From positions 2,973,629 to 3,037,628 of the forward strand of contig NZ_CP160906.1 in NCBI RefSeq assembly GCF_041080865.1: a stretch of 64,000 nucleotides of DNA, read 5' to 3'. This DNA is from Psychromonas sp. MME1 (GTDB taxonomy: Bacteria > Pseudomonadota > Gammaproteobacteria > Enterobacterales > Psychromonadaceae). Shown one piece after another: positions 18,994 to 25,784 of this stretch. The notes under the pieces are model-generated. The model saw only the letters and a program-made list of their open reading frames with translations, did no database searches and was not told the DNA's origin. Made by a program: the position numbers and the translations under genes. Position 1 is the first letter of the stretch. Every line of letters starts with the position of its first letter.

Positions 18994-19319
18994 TTAAATA
19001 TGGATTTAAACCCATAGGAAAAACAGTAGATGAAAAGTGGCTTGTTTCAATCAACAAAGGTACAAGATTAATTGATTATAATTTTGACGAAGGCTAGCAA
19101 TATTTTGTGCTTGCAAATGGTAAAATCTGGTATGTCGATGAATTTCTAGAGCCCCCAGAAAAATATTTAAGTGGTGTTGATCCTGAAATAGATAATTTTG
19201 GATATATATCTGTACTAGAAATGTGGCTACATTTTAAAGACTTTATGAAAATAGGTGACGAAAACTCATTTAATAAAGCACAAGTGGCATTTAAAAATAA
19301 ATTAAAAGAACTCGTATAA
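18909..19319 (+). pseudogene. Hypothetical gene interrupted by an in-frame TAG
   Basis: One frame is open from 18909 apart from a TAG at 19095-19097. It reads GKKQNDYWKARVYFAVSCSL, then IKYGFKPIGKTVDEKWLVSI and NKGTRLIDYNFDEG, then the stop, then QYFVLANGKIWYVDEFLEPP and on to ELV at 19319. Coherent protein-like sequence on both sides suggests a gene broken by a nonsense mutation. I do not recognise the family. A GTG at 19107 could restart a 70-residue protein. Its upstream part overlaps the break point of the hsdM relic, so the 5' end was probably lost by the same event. Confidence 0.5.
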
Positions 19320-19384
19320 TGAGATGTAAAAATCGAAAGTTATACATCATAAAGTAATTTGAAAAAGGAAAGGTTTAGAACGAC

Positions 19385-20176
19385 ATGAATCGCACATCAG
19401 AGCCTACTCAGGCAAAATCCCAATTGGAATTAATTCAGCAGTGGCGCAGTACTTTAGAATGTTTAAAAGGTGATGTCGGTTTTCCTGCATGTATGGCTAA
19501 TGTGACAGGTGAAGAAAAAAGCAAACTTGATTCTGTTATAGAAGCCTTTAGTTATTTAGAGCAAAAAAATACTTTGTTAGATGAAAATGAAGACTTTTTA
19601 TTCTCAGAATCTGGGTTTATTAAGTACAAGGCTCTGCATATGCTTGTGTTTGATTATTTATCCAAGTTAACAAAGACGACAAACTCAGATGAAAAATCGA
19701 CGTTTTACTTTGTTTCTAGGAAAAAACATATCGCACAGCAAAAAAGGAGTAGTAATGGGACTCATTCTTTAATTCACTTTTTGCTTACCCTTGTTGCTCT
19801 CTTTATATTAGGTAGTGCTAGTTTGATGATGGTGGTGAAAACACAAAATAATTTGATTGTTATTCTGATTTTATTTTGGTTGTGTTTTTTGCACTTTAAA
19901 ACGGCTCTTAGGCTAGTAAAACCATTTAAAAAATCACCAATTAGTCCATTCAAGTTCCGAGTTAGTCTCTTAGGAATACACTCGTTAAATACACTATTGA
20001 AAGTGAGTTTGTTATGTCTTGTACCCATTGCTTTAACAGCTAATTTTAAACCCTATTGGGTTGATGATGTGATTATTATCAGCTTGTCTATTCTATGTTT
20101 ATTTCATTATAAGGCGAATAATCTTGTTGATGAAACCCCTATCACTTCAGCAGCAAAAGAGTCAGCTAATGTTTAA
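19385..20176 (+). CDS. Four-helix membrane protein of unknown function (island operon gene 1)
   Basis: A 263-residue protein with no family I recognise. The first 120 residues are soluble and mostly helical. Four hydrophobic segments follow at about 128-151, 156-172, 201-219 and 228-242, so it should be an inner-membrane protein with a cytoplasmic N-terminal domain. GGAAAGG lies upstream of the ATG. Its stop overlaps the next start (20169) by 8 bp, indicating an operon with the two following genes. A membrane protein in a defence-type island could be an effector, but this is speculation. Confidence 0.75.
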   Translation: MNRTSEPTQAKSQLELIQQWRSTLECLKGDVGFPACMANVTGEEKSKLDSVIEAFSYLEQKNTLLDENEDFLFSESGFIKYKALHMLVFDYLSKLTKTTNSDEKSTFYFVSRKKHIAQQKRSSNGTHSLIHFLLTLVALFILGSASLMMVVKTQNNLIVILILFWLCFLHFKTALRLVKPFKKSPISPFKFRVSLLGIHSLNTLLKVSLLCLVPIALTANFKPYWVDDVIIISLSILCLFHYKANNLVDETPITSAAKESANV

Positions 20177-20585
20177 ATGGGTTTCGATATTAATAAGTAT
20201 TTTATTTAGTGCAAGCACGGTTGCATCTATAAATTTAAATCTTGCTTGTAAAGAAAAGAAAGAGCAGCAAATGTCTCTATTAACAGAAATGTCTACCTCT
20301 GTCAGTGAGGCTCACTTAGCAGGACAATGTACAGGATATTGGTCTTTTGAAATAGTTCCTATAAAAGAATCATGTTCAGAATTTGTAGAACAAAAAAATG
20401 CACTTTTACCCGCTTTCAGCACATCTGTTTCAGAAGCGCATTATGCAGGTATTTGTGTTGGGGTTATTTATCGAATTGCACAGAACTGTGGCACCCATGT
20501 GCGTCAGAATGAATATTTAAGAATTGCTGAAAATGCGAGTTCTTTAGAGGCAATTAGAGAGAGACTTTCTTGTTATGGCGGGTAA
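20169..20585 (+). CDS. Small secreted protein with two STSVSEAHxAGxCxG repeats (island operon gene 2)
   Basis: Starting at the ATG at 20169 gives a 138-residue protein with a signal peptide (MFKWVSILISILFSASTVAS); an upstream ATG at 20124 would lack it and overlap gene 1 by 53 bp. The mature part has two similar units, MSTSVSEAHLAGQCTGYW and FSTSVSEAHYAGICVGVIY, with regularly spaced cysteines. It should be a periplasmic, disulfide-bonded protein. The Cys-Gly pattern is loosely like Rap1a/Tai immunity proteins, which I offer only as a thing to test. It overlaps the next gene by 11 bp. Confidence 0.7.
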   Translation: MFKWVSILISILFSASTVASINLNLACKEKKEQQMSLLTEMSTSVSEAHLAGQCTGYWSFEIVPIKESCSEFVEQKNALLPAFSTSVSEAHYAGICVGVIYRIAQNCGTHVRQNEYLRIAENASSLEAIRERLSCYGG

Positions 20586-21246
20586 AAACACAAGTATTGC
20601 CGCCATTGCCTGCGAAGCATTAGGTATTCAAAGAAATCTTTTACCAGAGCGTTTAAGAGGTCGTCTGAATTATTACGTTAAAGATAAAAAGCTTAAAGCT
20701 AAATTGCTTGATCAGAAAGATGCCAATTCAGAATCTGTTGATTATGTGCCTAAACCTATTAAGCCGGGCAATCATACTTTTATCCGTAATCTTGTTATTT
20801 TAGATACTTTATTTGAAGATAAAAAATTAGTGATTAACTGGTTGAGTGGCGAAGCAATGGAGGCCGCTAGTTTTGACCAATTTGCCAATGAGTGGAGGGC
20901 AAAGAAAATATTATTTCAGGCGCTTGATAAACGTGTGACTGATTTGCGCGCTTTTTTATTAAGTGGTGAAAAAGATTGGTCGCAGGATGAAATCCCTTAT
21001 CCTTTTAATGAAGGCAAATATAGTTCGATGGAGATGATTGCTGCTTCAATTGAATTTGATGAAAACTCAAGCGCATACGATTTAGCGTTAAAAGCGGTTA
21101 TTCAAGGTCAGTTTGGTGTGCTTGGTAAGCTAATAGAAAACAATCCTCAGGCTTTTATTAGCGAACATGGTGAATGGTTGGTACAGCTTTATCATAGTAA
21201 AGAAGCTGAATATGAAGAGTACAGCCAATTACTTAATAAGTATTAA
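20575..21246 (+). CDS. Hypothetical soluble protein (island operon gene 3)
   Basis: A 223-residue soluble protein, not recognised. It has a basic N-terminal third (RNLLPERLRGRLNYYVKDKK), a central helical region with VINWLSGEAMEAASFDQFAN, and an acidic C-terminus ending EYEEYSQLLNKY. The start overlaps the stop of the preceding gene by 11 bp (translational coupling). Its last codons and the DNA behind them recur at 22097-22215 upstream of the viperin gene. So this gene's 3' end belongs to a duplicated segment, and a second copy of the gene was probably once present. Confidence 0.7.
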   Translation: MAGKNTSIAAIACEALGIQRNLLPERLRGRLNYYVKDKKLKAKLLDQKDANSESVDYVPKPIKPGNHTFIRNLVILDTLFEDKKLVINWLSGEAMEAASFDQFANEWRAKKILFQALDKRVTDLRAFLLSGEKDWSQDEIPYPFNEGKYSSMEMIAASIEFDENSSAYDLALKAVIQGQFGVLGKLIENNPQAFISEHGEWLVQLYHSKEAEYEEYSQLLNKY

Positions 21247-21330
21247 ATAACTGCTTATTTTCCCTTTTTTGTGAATTTCACAGTTTGATACTTGCTCCTG
21301 AAGTCACCGCACAGTGCGGTGATATAAGGA
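21211..21330 (+). repeat. Leader repeat copy 1: 3' end of gene 3, promoter-like region and hairpin
   Basis: About 120 bp that recur at 22097-22215. The best conserved part runs from CTTTTTTGTGAATTTCACAG through TTTGATACTTGCTCCTGAAG to the hairpin TCACCGCA-CAG-TGCGGTGA (21304-21322, 8 bp stem). It ends 10 bp before the first kinase gene, which follows after AAGGA. TTGATACT could be a -10-like element, though no good -35 is seen. The same leader precedes the viperin gene, so the two transcripts may be co-regulated. Confidence 0.75.
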
Positions 21331-21339
21331 TAAAGAAAA

Positions 21340-21945
21340 ATGAATAAATTTATTGTTTTTGAAGGTCTTGATGCTTGTGGAAAAACAACGCTGAGCTCAC
21401 TTTATGCAAAACAGAGAAATTCCGTTGTTTATTCCGCAGTGGTGGAAGAATCACAGGAACTGAGAAAAGTTATTGACTGTTATCAGTCAAAGGAAAGCGC
21501 TTTGTTATTTTTTTTGTTGAATAACTTTTTAAAGAGTCATGAGGTCTCTGGTGCTTTACAGTCGGGGGATGTCATACTAGACAGATACATATTTTCAACC
21601 TTGGCATACCAGAGCATTATGCTTGGAGAAAATACAGTTAGGAGCCTCTTTGATACCCTTAATATTGCTGAAAGACTTATTCTTCCTGACGTCATCGTTT
21701 TTGTTAAGGCTGATGCGGAAACGATAAAGAGCAGGATAAAAGCCAGAGTTGGTAATGGCCAATGGTACGGTGATGAAATAACACAAAATAACTGTGTAGA
21801 GAGTCCCTACAAAAAGATTTTTAAGTGGTTTGATATTCCCATTGTAGAGATTGATACATCAGAAAAGCATGGTCGCTCGATAGCTGAAAATTATCAGCTG
21901 ATGCAAGAAAAGATTGATCGTGTTCTTTCTGCTGGAAAAAATTAA
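21340..21945 (+). CDS. Thymidylate-kinase-fold nucleoside monophosphate kinase, copy 1
   Basis: A 201-residue kinase with the P-loop FEGLDACGKTT (residues 7-17) and the DRYIFSTLAYQ motif (81-91) of thymidylate kinases, followed by a lid segment near QWYGDEITQN. The housekeeping tmk is normally longer and lies elsewhere, so this is an extra enzyme. Vertebrate CMPK2, the genomic partner of viperin, has the same fold. I infer that it supplies nucleotide substrate to the viperin encoded 380 bp downstream. A near copy is at 23736. It has its own leader upstream and a terminator 48 bp after its stop. Confidence 0.88.
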   Translation: MNKFIVFEGLDACGKTTLSSLYAKQRNSVVYSAVVEESQELRKVIDCYQSKESALLFFLLNNFLKSHEVSGALQSGDVILDRYIFSTLAYQSIMLGENTVRSLFDTLNIAERLILPDVIVFVKADAETIKSRIKARVGNGQWYGDEITQNNCVESPYKKIFKWFDIPIVEIDTSEKHGRSIAENYQLMQEKIDRVLSAGKN

Positions 21946-21990
21946 TACAAAATAGGAAACGTTTTTGGTTATCCGATCCAAATGGTTATA

Positions 21991-22025
21991 AAGCCCATTA
22001 TCAGTTCTCTGGTAATGGGCTTTTA
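21991..22025 (+). terminator. Terminator after kinase copy 1
   Basis: GCCCATTA (21993-22000) pairs with TAATGGGC (22013-22020), followed by TTTT. It separates the kinase transcript from the viperin transcript, so the viperin should depend on its own copy of the leader. Confidence 0.8.
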
Positions 22026-22132
22026 TGTCACTGAAAGATGATAAGCATGATAAACCTGCACAACTAATCCCAATTGAGTTAGATGTAGAAGACCGCTATG
22101 AAGAGTATAAATAACTGCAAAATAAATATTGA
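22025..22132 (+). pseudogene. Remnant of a second copy of island operon gene 3 (3' end)
   Basis: A 29-codon frame from 22025 ends YEEYK-stop. Reading through the TAA gives YEEYK-stop-LQNKY-stop, which lines up with the YEEYSQLLNKY-stop end of the gene at 20575. The DNA match then continues into the leader repeat. So a nonsense-containing tail of a duplicated gene 3 survives in front of the viperin leader. It could in principle express a short peptide. Confidence 0.55.
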
Positions 22133-22215
22133 ATAATTTTTATTTTCTCTTTTTTGTGAATTTAACAGTTTGATACTTGCTCCTGAAGTCACCGCATAGT
22201 GTGGTGATATTAGGA
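22097..22215 (+). repeat. Leader repeat copy 2, upstream of the viperin gene
   Basis: Second copy of the leader at 21211-21330. The hairpin here is TCACCGCA-TAG-TGTGGTGA (22189-22207). Compared with copy 1 the stem has one C-to-T change that turns a G-C pair into G-U, so pairing is kept. AGGAG follows at once as the ribosome site of a 37-codon ORF. The rest of the leader (TTTTTTGTGAATTT, ACAGTTTGATACTTGCTCCT) is nearly identical. Confidence 0.75.
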
Positions 22216-22222
22216 GTACAAT

Positions 22223-22336
22223 ATGTATCATTTAATTCTTTTTTCGTTACTCAATACGACTGATCAACTTTCCCCATCTGACACTGTTATTAAAACAGAC
22301 CTTCTTGCACTTGTACTAGGAGGTTCTCATGAGTAA
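22223..22336 (+). CDS. 37-residue ORF overlapping the viperin start (putative leader peptide or small partner)
   Basis: An ATG at 22223, six bases after AGGAGT, opens a 37-codon frame (MYHLILFSLLNTTDQ to the C-terminus LGGSHE). Its stop (TAA, 22334-22336) overlaps the viperin start in ATGAGTAA. The good ribosome site and the 8 bp overlap suggest it is translated and coupled to the viperin. The N-terminus is hydrophobic, but the peptide is too short for family assignment. It could equally be a coupling peptide with no function of its own. Confidence 0.5.
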   Translation: MYHLILFSLLNTTDQLSPSDTVIKTDLLALVLGGSHE

Positions 22337-23300
22337 TTCATTTGACGAATTAGTAATTAATTATCACGTTACAGAGATCTGTAATTATTCATGTAAGTTT
22401 TGTTATGCAAAGTGGGATCGTCCAAACGAAATTCATACTCAAGGTTACAACGCCGAATTGATGCTAGAAAAGCTTGCTCGCTATTTTTTCAATGAAGCTG
22501 GTAATAAAGTTAAATCGGTCTTTCCTTATAAAAGTGTTCGCATTAATTTTGCAGGTGGTGAGCCACTAATCCTTAAAAACCGTTTTTCACAACTCATTAT
22601 AAAAGCTAAGGAGCTTGGTTTTAACTTATCGCTTATAACTAATGGGCATTATCTAACCAAAGAGTTTGTCGATAATTATGGTGCTTTATTCTCGATGATT
22701 GGTATTAGTTTTGATAGTCAATCTGCTGATGTGAGGAAAAATATTGGAAGAATAGATCGTAAGGGTAATTCATTTGATGAAGTTGATTTAATTAATACCG
22801 TTGAACGCCTTCGCAAGATCAATCCATCTATTTCGATAAAGGTAAATACGGTTGTTAATAGTTTAAATTATCAAGAGTCATTTGTAGGGTTAATTACACA
22901 GTTGCAGCCTGATAAATGGAAGGTCTTTCAGGTTCTTCCTGTATTAAATAATCATCTGCTAGTGACTGATAAACAGTTTACTGAGTTTGGTGAACATCAT
23001 GCTCAATTAGAGGGTGTGATGGTCATTGAGGATAACGATGCGATGACTAATTCATATTTAATGATCAATCCCCAAGGTCGATTTTATCAGAATAGTTCAA
23101 CACAAGTAGGTTATCAATATGGCGAATTGATTCTGGATGTTAGCGTTGATCAAGCATTAAGTGTCTGCGAGATTAATTGGGAAACATTCACTAGTCGTTA
23201 TCAGAAGCCTTCTACTGATAACGCAATTAAGCTTATTAGTAACAATGAATATATATTCAAACAAAACGAACAGTTAGCCTCTTTAAGTCAAGGAGAATAG
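22329..23300 (+). CDS. Prokaryotic viperin (pVip), radical SAM nucleotide dehydratase
   Basis: A 323-residue radical SAM protein. The CNYSCKFC cluster motif (Cys18, 22, 25) follows VINYHVTEI. Further viperin-like blocks are RINFAGGEPL (GGEP at 76-79), LSLITNG, IGISFDS, IKVNTVVNSLN, KWKVFQVLPV, NSYLMINPQGRF and LILDVSVDQAL, in the same order as in human viperin (for example RWKVFQCLLI and SYLILDEYMRF). Viperins convert NTPs to 3'-deoxy-3',4'-didehydro chain terminators that block viral RNA synthesis; bacterial ones protect against phage. AGGAGG precedes the ATG. The substrate base cannot be told from sequence. Flanking NMP kinases support the call. Confidence 0.9.
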   Translation: MSNSFDELVINYHVTEICNYSCKFCYAKWDRPNEIHTQGYNAELMLEKLARYFFNEAGNKVKSVFPYKSVRINFAGGEPLILKNRFSQLIIKAKELGFNLSLITNGHYLTKEFVDNYGALFSMIGISFDSQSADVRKNIGRIDRKGNSFDEVDLINTVERLRKINPSISIKVNTVVNSLNYQESFVGLITQLQPDKWKVFQVLPVLNNHLLVTDKQFTEFGEHHAQLEGVMVIEDNDAMTNSYLMINPQGRFYQNSSTQVGYQYGELILDVSVDQALSVCEINWETFTSRYQKPSTDNAIKLISNNEYIFKQNEQLASLSQGE

Positions 23301-23301
23301 C

Positions 23302-23338
23302 ATGAATACCACTTCTGATGACAAACAATTTGTGGCTC
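23302..23338 (+). pseudogene. 5' stub of a gene following the viperin, cut by an IS relic
   Basis: An ATG at 23302, two bases after the viperin stop TAG and behind AAGGAG, starts a frame MNTTSDDKQFVAL. The frame then runs into the end of an IS3-family relic at about 23339. The tight spacing and good ribosome site suggest a third operon gene once followed the viperin. Its identity cannot be told from 13 residues. Confidence 0.5.
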
Positions 23339-23548
23339 TGAATCGACACTATTTTACTAGGCACTTTCTAGCCTTTCTTGATAGCGCTTTTCATAGTCTA
23401 CTGGCGACAATAAATTATTGGAACCATGTTTGCGTTTGTTGTTATAAAAAATTTCAATATAATCGAATATTTCGCTTCGCGCATCTTCCCTTGTAGAGTA
23501 GATCTTCTTCTTAATACGCTCTCGTTTTAATAATTGAAAAAAGCTTAA
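23339..23548 (-). mobile_element. IS3-family insertion sequence relic (3' end of transposase plus terminal repeat)
   Basis: On the minus strand a frame reads SFFQLLKRERIKKKIYSTRE, then DARSEIFDYIEIFYNNKRKHG and NLLSPVDYEKRYQERLESA-stop (stop at 23357-23359). This is the C-terminus of an IS3-family OrfB transposase, after the DDE core. The bases beyond the stop (plus-strand TGAATCGACACTATTTTACT from 23339) look like a terminal inverted repeat of that group. Upstream of SFFQ the homology ends, so only about 210 bp of an element of roughly 1.2 kb remain. Confidence 0.8.
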
Positions 23549-23667
23549 GCCCAAACCTCATCGGAGATAAGCAAGCACAGGATAAATTTAAAAGCGTTAT
23601 ACCAGCTAAGATGATTAAAAAAGTAAATAGAGGGCGTTCAAATTTTTGTGTATGGGTAATGCATTAG
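23545..23667 (+). pseudogene. C-terminal coding remnant beyond the IS relic
   Basis: In the same forward frame as the stub at 23302 the DNA reads LSPNLIGDKQAQDKFKSVIP, then AKMIKKVNRGRSNFCVWVMH and stop. It is protein-like and lacks a start. It may be the other part of the gene interrupted by the IS element. I do not recognise it. Confidence 0.35.
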
Positions 23668-23735
23668 GTATCCTGCATGAGGTCTAAGCGCCCTTCAAAA
23701 AAGCGACTATTACATTATAAAAAATGAGAATAAAA

Positions 23736-24341
23736 ATGAATAAATTTATTGTTTTTGAAGGACTGGATGCCTGCGGAAAAACAACGTTAAGCTCACTTTA
23801 TGCAAAAGATAGAAGCTCAGTTGTTCATTCTGCTGTAGTGAAAGAAGCAAAGGCATTACGAAAGGTCATTGACTCCTACCAGTCAAAGGAGAGCGCTTTA
23901 CTGTTTTTTTTGTTGAACAACTTATTAAAGAGTCATGAAGTCTCGGGTGCATTAGAATCTGGAGATGTGGTACTGGACAGGTATATCTTTTCAACCTTGG
24001 CATACCAGACAATTATACTTGAAGAAGATATAGTCAAGCAGATCTTTGATACGCTTAAAATTACCCAAAATATTCTTCTTCCTGAAGTAATTGTCTTTGT
24101 TAAGGCTGATGCTGAAACTATAAACAGTAGGATAGAGACCAGAGGAGGCACACTTCAGTGGTACGGCGATGCTATAACGCAAAATAATTGTGTAGAAACA
24201 GCCTACAAAAAAATATTTCAGTGGTTTGATATTCCCATTGTAGAGATTGACACATCAGAAAAACATGGTCGGTCTGTGGAAGAAAATTATCAGCTAATGA
24301 AAGACCAGATTGATCTCGTTCTCTCTGGAGGGAGTAATTAA
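23736..24341 (+). CDS. Thymidylate-kinase-fold nucleoside monophosphate kinase, copy 2
   Basis: A 201-residue paralogue of the kinase at 21340, about three quarters identical by eye and colinear without gaps. The P-loop GLDACGKTT and DRYIFSTLAYQ are unchanged; most differences are at residues 92-115 and in the lid (GGTLQWYGDAITQN). I chose the ATG at 23736, not 23724, because it matches the MNKFIVFEG start of copy 1. It lacks the hairpin leader of copy 1, so it may depend on viperin-operon transcription through the IS relic or on another promoter. Both copies appear intact. Confidence 0.87.
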   Translation: MNKFIVFEGLDACGKTTLSSLYAKDRSSVVHSAVVKEAKALRKVIDSYQSKESALLFFLLNNLLKSHEVSGALESGDVVLDRYIFSTLAYQTIILEEDIVKQIFDTLKITQNILLPEVIVFVKADAETINSRIETRGGTLQWYGDAITQNNCVETAYKKIFQWFDIPIVEIDTSEKHGRSVEENYQLMKDQIDLVLSGGSN

Positions 24342-24504
24342 AACTAGGTTCAGTTCAGTATTTATAATGGGCATGCTTAAACATTATTGTTGTGGCTTTA
24401 GAATTCAGACATACAGATCATGGCCCATATTAGCTCCTTGTTAATAAGTTATTAGATGTTAGGCGTCAACTAGCTTGGCCGTTATGGTCTTGGGCGGGGA
24501 TTTG

Positions 24505-24524
24505 CTGCTTACATTTGTAAGCAG
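24505..24524. other. Short perfect hairpin downstream of the HD-GYP gene
   Basis: CTGCTTACA-TT-TGTAAGCAG, a 9 bp stem, lies 12 bp beyond the 3' end of the HD-GYP gene. It has no T-run on either strand, so I do not call it a terminator with confidence. The remainder of 24342-24535 holds nothing else I recognise; the right boundary of the island may lie here. Confidence 0.35.
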
Positions 24525-24535
24525 GCTAAGTGCCT

Positions 24536-25582
24536 TTACTCTGCTACTCTTAACTCTGAGCTTGTATCACTATAAATCGATTTAATCTTATCAATGCATT
24601 CAAAAAAGGCGCTGACTAATTGTGGGTCAAACATTGTGCCGCTGCCTTTGCCAATAAAGTCTATCGCATCCTCTAATGGCCAACCCTGTTTATAGGGCCT
24701 TGTGGTGGTTAGGGCATCAAACACATCGGCAATGGAAACAATTCGAGCTGATAAGGGAATTTCCTCGCCTGCTAACTTATAGGGGTAACCAGTGCCATCC
24801 CAACGCTCATGGTGGCTTAATGCAATTTCATGTGCCATTACCAACAAGGGAGAATCATCTCCACTTAAAATTTCACCGCCAAAAATAGGGTGTTGCTCTA
24901 TGACTAAGCGCTCATCGGGAGTGAGTCGCCCTGGTTTTAGTAGCACGGCATCAGGCACGCCGATTTTACCTATATCATGCATGGGGGCTGCATCCACTAA
25001 TAATTTGCACCATGGTTTAGTCATGCCGATATGTTCAGCTAATGTTTTGCTGTAGTGGCTGACGCGTACCAAATGAAAACTTGTTTCGTTATCGCGAAAT
25101 TCTGCGGCTTTGCCAAGTCGATAGATAAGGTTGCAACGACTTTGCTCTAGCTCCTGCGTGCGTTTTTTCACCATTTCTTCGAGGTGGCGTTCGCGATTTG
25201 CCAATTTAAGTTGGGTTTCAACGCGTAATTTAAGGACGATTGGACTAATAGGTTTGGAGATATAATCCACTGCACCGAGTGTAAAACCTTTCGTTTCATC
25301 TACTGTTTCTGTTTTGGCAGTGACAAACATAATTGGAATGTTTGAGGTTATGGTGTTCATTTTGAGCTGTTTGCAGGTTTCAAAGCCATCCATTTCTGGC
25401 ATCATCACATCAAGTAAAATCAAATCCGGTAGGGGGTGCTTCTCGGCAAGTTGCAGTGCTCTTTTACCTGATGTCGCGGCACGAATGGTATAATCTTTTG
25501 ATAATGTATTATGGATAAGTTGGATGTTTTCAGGGACATCATCAACGACCAAAATAGTTATGTTCTGTTGCTTTGATTCCAT
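24536..25582 (-). CDS. Response regulator with HD-GYP cyclic-di-GMP phosphodiesterase domain
   Basis: A 348-residue two-domain protein of the RpfG type. The receiver domain (residues about 8-125) has the acidic pair DD14-15, phospho-acceptor Asp58 in LILLDVMMPEMDGFETC and Lys110 in DYISKPISP. A coiled linker follows. The HD-GYP domain (about 155-335) has the metal-binding HD (202-203, AAPMHDIGKIGVPD) and HHERWDGTGYPYKL, ending with IVSIADVFDALTTTRPYK. It should hydrolyse cyclic-di-GMP when phosphorylated. It is divergent from the hybrid kinase at 25785, its likely partner. Confidence 0.93.
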   Translation of the reverse strand: MESKQQNITILVVDDVPENIQLIHNTLSKDYTIRAATSGKRALQLAEKHPLPDLILLDVMMPEMDGFETCKQLKMNTITSNIPIMFVTAKTETVDETKGFTLGAVDYISKPISPIVLKLRVETQLKLANRERHLEEMVKKRTQELEQSRCNLIYRLGKAAEFRDNETSFHLVRVSHYSKTLAEHIGMTKPWCKLLVDAAPMHDIGKIGVPDAVLLKPGRLTPDERLVIEQHPIFGGEILSGDDSPLLVMAHEIALSHHERWDGTGYPYKLAGEEIPLSARIVSIADVFDALTTTRPYKQGWPLEDAIDFIGKGSGTMFDPQLVSAFFECIDKIKSIYSDTSSELRVAE

Positions 25583-25784
25583 TTTCTTGCCTTGGGGATA
25601 TATTAAGTAAAAAACCCTCTGTAATATGTTAATACAAAGTAAAGTGAGTTAGATAAATAATTGCAAATTGTTGATGCAAAGTAAATGGACATGAAGTGTT
25701 ATAATAACGGATTACTTCTCATTATTCCATATCCATCCCTTAAGGGTAGTCGATATCTCTTTTAAATGTCATTGTGGGCCAAAA

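Noticed and set aside
21211..22215. Possibility that the hairpin leader is a retron msr/msd or CRISPR-like array
   Set aside because: There is no reverse transcriptase, no cas gene, and only two copies with coding sequence between them.
23302..23496. A 64-codon plus-strand ORF MNTTSDDKQF...
   Set aside because: Only the first 13 codons precede the IS relic; the rest is antisense to transposase sequence.
23640..23700. AGGGCG/CGCCCT pairing as a terminator before kinase copy 2
   Set aside because: The stem is 6 bp with a loop of about 50 bases and no T-run.
18541..24535. Possible prophage or integrative element with an integrase at the island
   Set aside because: No integrase, phage structural gene or tRNA is present; the only mobility signals are the Tn7-like end and the IS3 relic.
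24342..24535. Search for the opposite Tn7-like end near the right border of the island
   Set aside because: No inverted ACTTTATTGTC or TACA-terminated match was found by eye, so no right end is annotated.
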